A stretch of 64,000 bases of DNA from the NCBI GenBank assembly GCA_022818135.1, contig JAFMSR010000003.1, positions 12,454,861 through 12,518,860 of the forward strand, in the 5' to 3' direction. This DNA comes from Saxidomus purpurata (Eukaryota; Mollusca; Bivalvia; Venerida; Veneridae). Positions 63,526 to 64,000 of the stretch are shown piece after piece. The notes under the pieces were generated by a model. It saw only the letters and a program-made list of their open reading frames with translations. It made no database searches and was not told the DNA's origin. The position numbers and the translations under genes were made by a program. Position 1 is the stretch's first letter. Each line of letters opens with the position of its first letter.

Positions 63526-64000
63526 AAAAAAAATTGTACTGGCCCTGATCCAAAACTTCAAAGAGGCATCTTCCGTAATTTCCGGACAATAGGCCGCTTC
63601 ACTTTATTGGCCGCAACCCTACATTTTTTATGATTTTAGAAACAAAAATGTATAGGCCGCTCCGGCATATTGGCATACGGATATAAAAACAGTGGCACTC
63701 ATAGTTTTGGAAACCGCTGTAGTCAAGATAATTTGATATTCACACTGTTTATAATTTTTGACAGGAAATCTAACATGTCTAACCATCAAAATACCACAAA
63801 ACCAAAACAACCTAGGATTAACCTATGTATAAAAAATGTACAGCAGTGTATTTTATTTGGTTTTACATTAAGAAGTGTGTACATATTTTCTCCTTCCTGA
63901 CTAGGTTTAAATCGCCAATAAATTTGTTATTTTTGAAAATTTTGTAATAATCTTACATTGTACTTAGTTTTGGTTGGTAACTGTTAGGGATCATATCAAT
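63526..64000. other. Upstream flank of the CAPS2-like gene; possible DNA-transposon end
   Basis: TTCCGTAATTTCCGGACAAT, AGGCCGC repeated at 63591, 63610 and 63652, and GCTCCGGCATATTGGC suggest a degenerate transposon end at 63570-63680. No leader exon or promoter for the gene could be identified here. Confidence 0.35.

Overview
The window looks like nuclear DNA from a bivalve mollusc. It is AT-rich and dominated by short non-autonomous repeats, with one intron-rich animal gene and no prokaryotic-style operons. The bivalve call rests on the style of the repeats (terminal hairpin plus inverted repeat, cores of 150-180 bp units, GACGCC and GACGGACG runs), on a bivalve-style TRIM pseudogene, and on the gene structure. 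It is an inference; no species is claimed.

The only gene I can support as intact is on the minus strand at 47347-62966. Its 17 coding exons join in phase with canonical splice sites to give 642 residues. The protein has a disordered N-terminus, a charged helical middle, a DM10-like block and a calcyphosin-type EF-hand C-terminus. I call it calcyphosin-2-like (CAPS2). At least one 5' leader exon lies upstream of the start codon and was not found. Its introns hold tRNA-derived SINEs, LINE 3' ends, fold-back elements and other repeats.

The left 47 kb is repeat and relic DNA. It contains a 41-bp minisatellite (1.1-2.4 kb), arrays of 150-180 bp units (2.7-11.9 kb), a decayed intronless TRIM/B-box copy (13.4-14.45 kb), and a segmental duplication present as three partial copies (15.9-26.5, 30.1-37.7 and 39.8-41.1 kb). 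The copies carry different later insertions and therefore act as empty sites for one another. They bound a 3.3-kb terminal-inverted-repeat element with an 8-bp target duplication (16240-19568), which contains a 5'-truncated non-LTR retrotransposon that is itself interrupted. They also bound a nested series of hairpin-plus-inverted-repeat elements that insert into A/T runs without an evident target duplication. I interpret those as Helentron-like (HINE-type) elements. A second truncated non-LTR element sits inside one of them.

Other unusual structures are a ~870-bp array of GATATC cores spaced 20-21 bp (two helical turns) at 38.28-39.15 kb, a diverged large inverted repeat at 27.2-28.8 kb, homopolymer G runs enclosed by inverted repeats at 46.0-46.1 kb, a 49-bp minisatellite just beyond the CAPS2-like stop codon (46.55-47.29 kb), and a ~170-bp near-perfect fold-back in a CAPS2-like intron. 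Apart from the CAPS2-like gene, most open frames are repeat read-through or chance.
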